DNA of 64,000 bases, from positions 553,517 to 617,516 of the forward strand of contig NW_004190506.2 in assembly GCF_000224145.3 (NCBI RefSeq), in the 5' to 3' direction. How positions within the stretch are numbered: position 1 is the stretch's first letter; each line of letters opens with the position of its first letter. The notes under the pieces were generated by a model. It did no database searches. It had not been told where the DNA came from and saw only the letters and a program-made list of their open reading frames with translations. This document shows, one piece after another, positions 57,374 through 64,000 of the stretch. Both the position numbers and the translations under genes were made by a program. The stretch is from Ciona intestinalis (Eukaryota > Chordata > Ascidiacea > Phlebobranchia > Cionidae).

Positions 57374-59832
57374 CGTAATTTGTCACAAAAATTTCATCAT
57401 TTGTCATCAAAGGCCTCGCGTTGCTATTTTCTGTGACGAAAGAAGTGATTATGACACTGCCCAGCGATTGTAGGACCGCAAAAAGCAAACATTGATCTCC
57501 AAGAAAAATTTCATTATTGGTATTGGTCATCAAAAAATGCAATAAATCTATCTTCGTCTGCCTCATATGACGCTCATTCTGTCACCGGGTAAATGCCAAC
57601 TCACGCTACTGCTAATATGTAACATGTATACCTAATTCCCATACGTCCGACGTTACTATTTGTACATACATCCCTGCTAATTCGCCTGACAATGCTCGGT
57701 TACTAATGTACACATTAGGCGACGTTTTTACACGCGAAGGATAAGCCAGGCTTAATAGAAACACCTCATCAACGTTACTTAAACTTGGCTGTGTGCCAAT
57801 GCCGATACCATGCCCGTTTTATTGTGTGTCGTCACTTACGATATATAATGAGCACAAAATGTAATTGGCAGATGTCTCACGCTTCGCCATGGGCATTTCT
57901 ACTTTGGCCTAGCAATTGGAAGGTGAACTATTTTGCGGTTGCTACCACGCCATTGACTTGTAATATACATTTGTGGGTGTACAAAAGGTCACCGTTGCTT
58001 TAATACCCATATGCGGTAGCAAATGTTGCTATAATTCCTGCTGCATACGTCTTGACTGCTGTGTCTACGCGCGAAGATAGTAATTTTGAACGAATTCTCT
58101 TTATGCTTGTTTAACCGCAATCTTTACATCGAAATGCCCCTGTTATTTAGTAGCGCAAACTCGAGAGACATTTTAATTAACTTGTTTGTAGTTTTGGCCA
58201 CTGTATATATATAGCTTACTTCTTAGGCTATCTACGTCAATGGTAGTACCGTTAAAATACGTCATAAGTCTCGACAAAGTTCGATATTTACGTCACTTTT
58301 CTCTACGCAAACCATACATTTTTCCACGTCTTCCTGGCCGCTAATTACCACAAAGTAAAATGACGACACCAGATTAATAACATGTATTACAGACATGACT
58401 ATTCACTTTAACAGACCGCAATAGACGACATTCTCATTATCAAAGCGCGCTAATGGTTTAACGTCAACACACATATTCAATCACCAATGTCATACAACAG
58501 AATTCCTTAAAATAAATAAAATGGGATTACGTAACCATAAGGGCAACAATATAAAGCGTTAGTGTATCATAAGCCCCGCTTTCTAAAAATAGGATCTCAC
58601 TAAACGAAACTATAACACCACACTAGAAATTGCTTTTTACAAATTAATCTATAGATTTCTAGAACGAAATTAAACATTGCAATGCAATTGCTCATCCGAA
58701 TTCACTAAAACAACGTAAAAGGAATCGGTATATACTAAAACTACGTATATATAACTGTAACAAATTTTGCGAATCTGACCCTGATCCCGTGCTAATAGAG
58801 TTGAACGATTCTTGTGTGAAAACTTAGAGTAAGGATGCAATGCTATACGAACTAATTTATATTACTTTATAAGTACATTAGCGAATAGGCTATCCTGGTA
58901 AAATGCGGGCTTATCGAAAGTACGCAAAGTGTAATACATAACTCTTTGTTTGTATTTGCTCAGCAACCAAGTGGTATCGTTTACCAGCAACCACCCGTGG
59001 GGCTGCTCACAAAATATTAGCAGATGTCAGTCAAATGCAAGTCTTGAGAGCAAGGTGCAATGGGTCCACACACATGGTAACCAAAGTCGCTATTTAAGCG
59101 CAAACCAAACTTCCTAATTCAAAACCACTATCTAAAGAGAAACAAGAAACCAACTTGAAAAACACTTGTATGACAAGCAACTCTTTAGGTTTGTAAAAAT
59201 CGCAGCAGTAATGAAAAACGTTAGCGTTTTCTTTTAGTTTATCTTGTTTACAGTAATATTCCTAAATTTTCGTGTAAATCTTAATAGTAGTGGAATAGAT
59301 TATAGAACAATAAGTGGACCTATAACTGCACGGATTACGAATTTTTAAAAGTAAGAAAATGTGTCGCCTACAAACAGCGTTGGAAGTTTAAACAGACATT
59401 TCTCACAAGTTAACCCAGCAGCCAACATTAATCATCATCACGTTAAGGTCACTTGTATGTGCGTAAGGGGCAGTCCTGCTCGGTTACGTATATTGTTTAA
59501 GTTTTATGGAACGCCGCTTTGGCTTCTGTCCATGTGACAGTTTACTGTTGGCTTTTCAAGCGAGCATACAACGCGAAGTTGTTTTAGTAATTAACGACCA
59601 CTATCGCGGGCAAACTATATGGACGAGATTGCCCAACACTTGCCCGACTACCAATTAATGCGCAGCTGAACAAGTCTGATTTTGTGGTCGATCGTACATG
59701 TGGTATACAGCCATAGTAGCATGGGAGGTAACTTGTTTTGTTTGTAGTTTAAACAATTTATGCAAATAGTTATGTTAATGGGAATATCGTTATGTGAATA
59801 TTTAAAAAGTTGATGATCTACATAATGGTAGA

Positions 59833-59953
59833 AAACTGCGGGGGAAGATGGGACACCTTTAGCACATGATATTCATATTCTGATTGTTTACTACGAAATG
59901 AGAAGAGAAAATAGAACGAAAAGGTGTCCCATCTTCCCCAACCCTACTATATA
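59833..59953 (-). mobile_element. MITE family A, copy 16 (internally deleted)
   Basis: Only about 120 bp: left end GCGGGGGAAGATGGGACACC with TAGCACATGATATTC, then a jump to GTTTACTACGAAATGAGAAG and the right end CTTCCCCAACCCTACTATAT. About 70 bp of the core are missing. The ends are well kept. Confidence 0.9.
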
Positions 59954-60248
59954 TTCATACCTTTATTATCACATGAGGTAAACAAAATCTATTGACATTG
60001 TGGATAAGTGGTTTTACTGGATTTATATTACGCTAAATAGAAGTGGCTATCAGTGGTTTCTGGTAATGTATTTGTACACAGTAATACCTAATCGACAAAC
60101 ATACTGCCCTCTTTGTAAGATGAAGGTACGAATACGACAGAATCCGGGGCAACAACACTTATACATTGCCAATGCCAAAAGCCACTAACTGCAACAAAGT
60201 GGCTTTTCATCGGTTAAGATTCGTAAAGAATATTAATAGCTCTTGTAG

Positions 60249-60254
60249 TTTATT
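60249..60254 (-). terminator. Poly(A) signal AATAAA of guanylate cyclase B
   Basis: Minus-strand AATAAA about 137 nt after the stop at 60391. Confidence 0.5.
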
Positions 60255-60390
60255 AACGATAAAACCAACAGTGAGTGAAAAAGAACTTTCTGCAACCTTC
60301 AAAACATTTACCCTTGGTTGACAACTATGTACAAATTGCACCGATAACGACTTTTCAGGAAAACAACACAAAACTACTTGTACCATTAAG

Positions 60391-63300
60391 TTACAATCTG
60401 TCGGATTCTTCAGTCGTATTGTCCCGAAGATGTACGAATGCAACATTTTCATACATCTCAATACCACTGTCTTTAGGAAGTCTTGGAACGTTCAACTTGT
60501 TGTCTTCAAACTGAACTTTTCGTGAAACAAATTCGACATCAATAGTTTCATCTTTCGCCGCATTGTTTTCAAGACTTCTCAATCGTTGCCTCATCCGTTC
60601 TTTTCGGATTTCTCTTGGAGATTTGCCGTGTTCTGTTACAGCAACTTCTGGCACGACAGTTAACCCGGTTCTTCTACCCTTGACCGAGTCTCTGTGTTTA
60701 AAGTTTTGAATCGAGTAATCGGAATATCTATGTCTTCTGTTATGCTGAAGAATACCATCAGCAGAAACAGTTGAAACATTTCTTATTTTAGGCCCATTTA
60801 GATTTGAAGATCTTCTCCGACCATCATCAATGTAATCTTCCACCTCAAACTCCGTAGATGTGTTGTAACCAGACGATCCACTAATCCTCGATGAAGTGTT
60901 TGACACCTTCCCCATCTGTTGTACTCTATAAGACGCCATTTGCTGGGCAGATATGTTCGCTGCTTCAACTTCTTCATCGTCGCAATCTTCCCCCACTAAC
61001 CACCAGGTTTTCCAGGTTCCCAAGCCCTGTAGAAGTTACAGATTTCAAAACCGATATTCGTGTATACGTTATATTGGGGAAATGAGGCAACTTTTCATTC
61101 TGTTTTCTCGTCGCCTTTAGTAGTAACCAATGCAAAGAATTATAGACCGTATCCTCACGACGCCAGTAAACCGTTTTAATTGCTTAAAAAACGATCATGA
61201 TACTTGGTAATTATGTGCTGAAGGTGTCCTGTCTTCCTCCATCCTACTATACTTTGCCCAAAATTCTAACGATCATAATCACCTTTAAAAACACTTCATC
61301 GTCCCTTTCTGCAAGCTGGAATGTTCCAAACCGATCCAAAACCTCTTTCGACTTGGGAGAAACGTGTATGGCAAGCGCTGTATGACGTAATACATAATCA
61401 TTCCTTTGTTTGTTGCTTTGTCTTATGACGTATCAAGTATAAACGCACCGTCACCGTTTTAACCAAACACTCGTGGTTGTGAAGAATTATTTTGTTACAA
61501 TCGAACCATTCTCAATGTACAGCCCTATATCTACCACACACCACATAGTACTTGTGATAAAACTACTAACGTTTTCCGTTCGATTCCATCCTCGATGCTG
61601 TGTTGACAGTGTCACCAAACAAACAATACCTTGGCATCTTGAGGCCAACCACCCCAGCAACCACAGGGCCGGTGTGCATCCCCACACGAAGTTGAAGCTT
61701 CTTATCTGGCATATGTCTACAACGCATAGACCAAATTGATTTCAGTTTACTGGAAATTTATCTTTCATAACTAATGTAGGTTTACAATGACGTAATATTT
61801 CTTTACTTAAAGCGTATTTTGTCTATACTTGACGCACCGCGAAAAAAGAGATACAATGACCCCAAAAAAAACTGCGCTAAGTCTGAAACAGTTTTTATTT
61901 TGCACTTATACAGTAGTTTTATATAGAAAGATTATGTACACAGAAACACGCACTTTCTATAGTCAGTTTCAATACAAACATGGTAGCCCAAGTGAATGTT
62001 ACGATTTTCATCTCAAACGTTTCGGTTTTAAACCAAAAACCACCTTTAGTGATGTAAAAATACGTTTTAAAGTTACATATCGAAACTTTTGACTGAAAAT
62101 AACTTTTACCACGTATTTAAAATAAGTATTTTTTTCCACAACCGCAAGAAAGATCATAAAGTTTCGGAAAGTTTTACAGAATTTTCATATTTAAAATGAA
62201 CTTACCGGATTTTGAAATCGTTGGTCACACATTTGATCAGATTGAGTGACATCCTTGCTATTTCTCGGACATGGTTGTCTCCATTTTCCTGTGGTAACCC
62301 GGATACTACCATGTATGCATCGCCTATTGTCTCAACCTGGATAAGCAATTAGTTTGATTTATGTAAATTCTTCAAAGGTAATTCCCGCGTGGATATATCT
62401 GAGTTTATTACTGATGGAATGTGAACATTTTCTATTTTCGGTATTGAATATACGAAACAACATGATAAATGAATGTAACTTGTTTATCAACGCGTGGCGG
62501 GGCAACGACAGTCGTCATAACAGTGGGGCTGCTTCATACACCTTGTGCCCGCTTAAGAGTTACTACGCATGTATATAATTCCACTGATTGTTTTCATTGT
62601 CGCTGAAAATTTAAACAACCCATACGACACCCCTGCGTTGGAGCATTGGTTATTAAACCGATATAGTTATAGGGTGGAAGAAGCTGGGTACCTTTTCGTT
62701 TTATTTACTCGTTCCATTTGGTAGTAAACAAAGAACATTCAAAGAATTACAAAACTGTAACCTCAAGACTCCCACATACCGTTGTTAAATGTTTAAAACA
62801 CGATCCTGATACTTAGATATTATGTGCTAATAGTGTCCCATCTTACCCCACAACACTATATGTTGTGGACAAGGATTTCTAGTAAATAGCGTGTTGTATC
62901 TACCTTATATACATCGAATATGTCGATTATTGTATCAAACATGGTGTATAAGTCGTTCAACATCGTTACGACTTGCATTGGTTCACTATTATGGCTGATG
63001 GCAGTGAAGCCAACGATGTCACTGAAGAAAATTGTCACTTCTCGGAAACTTGTTGGTAGAACATTCTGTTGGGTAAAGATTGCTGTATTAATTGCAATAT
63101 ACGAATCAGCCTGCAGGTCATCAAAATATATGAATATGTGAAACTTTGCTTCATTCACCTCGCTTACGATTTACCAAAAAGGGGATTTTTAGGATTTTTT
63201 TATCTTGTTTAATAAATGGGCAACAATTTTAACATTCCATAAGGGACCACTGGTGTGAAGAAATTGCAGTTACACGTCGACAACGGTAGCATCGTCTTGC

Positions 63301-64000
63301 CTTGAATCCATAACCTCTGGATGAGAGGTATAAGCGCAATAATGCGTGGGACTATAGAAGTATACGTTTTACACCCAAGCGGGTCTTAAAAGTGAAATTC
63401 AGTACATAGCAATAGAGAAGTAATTTATCAAACTTACGAATCCTTTCTTGAGTCTGTCAGCCACTGGCCTTGGGAGCATTAGATACAACAGGGAATCTGC
63501 TCTCTCCTTTTCTGCTTTGAATTGTTCCGTTCTTTCTTCAACTTTGTCCTCAAGGTGTTGAGAATATTGTTCCAAGCGTTCAAGCAAGCTGTCAACTAAG
63601 TTCCTTTCCCTGAACAAATGATAGGGAGGAATTATTTCAACGTGGTCAAATATAATTGTAACTAATATATTGTAACTAAAAGTGCACAAATGTGTTTCCT
63701 AAAGGTAATTTTTCAGATGTTATTATACACACAGTCAGAACAATTACATTGTATCGCTACAGCAAATTATAGATATTATAGAGTGGGGTAATATGGGACA
63801 CCCTTAGCACATAATGTGTGAATATCTCAATCGCGTTTCAAAAAAATCGGCGGTCAATGGGAGTCGTGAAGATATGGTTTTATATCTCTTTGAATGTTCT
63901 TTATTTACTACCAAATGGGACGGAAAAATAGAAATGTGTCCCATCTTTTCTAATTCTTCCATATAACTTTTCTTATAACGTACATAAATTTGCCACACAC
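60391..64000 (-). CDS. Receptor-type guanylate cyclase B (C-terminal part, 5' end outside window)
   Basis: Exons visible: 63609-63438, 63065-62904, 62336-62206, 61716-61571, 61377-61283 and 61026-60391 (stop). The first encodes the dimerisation helix ([20 protein letters not shown], then [14 protein letters not shown]). The catalytic domain keeps [34 protein letters not shown] and [13 protein letters not shown], so it should be active on GTP. A basic and Ser-rich tail of about 200 residues follows WKTWWLVGE. Exon lengths 172, 162, 131, 146 and 95 are identical to the matching exons of cyclase A 9 kb downstream, so the two are tandem duplicates. Kinase-homology, membrane and any ligand-binding exons lie to the right of the window. 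Confidence 0.93.
61069..61252 (+). mobile_element. MITE family A, copy 17
   Basis: Forward orientation, left end shortened (ATATTGGGGAAATGAGGCAA), right end TCTTCCTCCATCCTACTATA. Lies in the last intron of cyclase B, the same intron position as copy 10 in cyclase A. Confidence 0.85.
62470..62577 (+). repeat. Dispersed repeat family C, fullest copy
   Basis: GAATGTAACTTGTTTATCAA, then GGCAACGACAGTCGTCATAA, then ACACCTTGTGCCCGCTTAAG. Related copies lie at 12940-13052, 24932-25030 and 30597-30682. There is no coding capacity. It may be part of a SINE. Confidence 0.6.
62661..62862 (+). mobile_element. MITE family A, copy 18
   Basis: Forward orientation, left end ATATAGTTATAGGGTGGAAG, right end CTTACCCCACAACACTATAT. 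Lies in the cyclase B intron between 62904 and 62336. Confidence 0.88.
63774..63965 (-). mobile_element. MITE family A, copy 19 (reverse)
   Basis: Left end ATAGAGTGGGGTAATATGGG, right end CTTTTCTAATTCTTCCATAT (eroded). Lies in a cyclase B intron at the right edge of the window. Confidence 0.85.

Larger units (their letters stand above)
57374..60390. other. Spacer between the tandem guanylate cyclases
   Basis: 3 kb between the first exon of cyclase A and the stop of cyclase B. It contains one short MITE copy (59833-59953) and the cyclase B poly(A) signal. I looked here on the minus strand for exons of an ANF-receptor ectodomain and found none that I can support. A 69-codon minus frame at 57357-57566 overlaps the first exon out of frame. 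Confidence 0.5.

Noticed and set aside
57357-57566. 69-codon minus-strand frame overlapping the first cyclase A exon
   Set aside because: It is in a different frame from the phase-consistent 79-nt exon and ends inside it. No receptor-ectodomain features.
60000-60188. 62-codon plus-strand frame with CPLC
   Set aside because: A single CxxC is not enough for a zinc finger. There is no neighbouring exon or conservation evidence.
61829-62092. 87-codon plus-strand frame in a cyclase B intron
   Set aside because: No motif, biased AT-rich composition, and antisense to the gene.
1-64000. tRNA, rRNA, LTR retroelement or virus-like element
   Set aside because: No cloverleaf with intact A and B boxes, no rRNA motifs, and no reverse transcriptase, integrase, capsid or long terminal repeats were seen. 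Only short MITE-like and SINE-like fragments are present.

Overview
The window looks like the nuclear genome of a tunicate, most likely a Ciona species. Genes are compact, densely packed and intron-rich, with short AT-rich introns and GT-AG borders. Every recognisable product is a metazoan protein. Nineteen copies of one short inverted-repeat element are scattered through introns and spacers. The species name is my inference from gene style and repeats, not from a database. Two runs of 50 N (15594-15643, 35951-36000) are assembly gaps, and each interrupts a gene.

Layout from left to right. 1-11155 (-): the N-terminal 1147 codons of a CLIP-170 family microtubule plus-end protein, running off the left edge. 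12173-17726 (-): SPPL3, an intramembrane aspartyl protease, with its middle lost in gap 1. 18616-18822 (-): a possible small secreted protein. 19976-22252 (-): CCT4, chaperonin subunit delta. 23110-27611 (+): FUT8, core alpha-1,6-fucosyltransferase, divergent from CCT4. 29121-32450 (+): CRELD, an ER EGF-like protein with two possible C-termini. 33242-44886 (-): a PH, coiled-coil, TBC (RabGAP) and beta-propeller protein interrupted by gap 2. 46301-48622 (-): an intronless OSBP. 49099-57373 (-) and 60391-beyond 64000 (-): two tandem receptor-type guanylate cyclases.

No operon-like functional unit is apparent. Several neighbours serve secretory-pathway biology (SPPL3 and FUT8 act in the Golgi, CRELD in the ER, OSBP at ER-Golgi contacts, the TBC protein in Rab traffic), but this may be chance. 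Intron phases were followed exon by exon. CCT4 (536 aa), FUT8 (577 aa), CRELD (463 aa) and the downstream cyclase (811 aa) close as complete reading frames.

The most interesting points are these. A cryptic 3' exon in CRELD would swap the membrane anchor for a KEEL-type ER-retention tail, so one gene could do the work of vertebrate CRELD1 and CRELD2. A RabGAP carries a C-terminal beta-propeller. In the tandem cyclase pair, the downstream gene appears to have almost no extracellular domain, has a second candidate first exon, and shares a short tail motif with its neighbour. A dense burst of one MITE family is confined to non-coding sequence.
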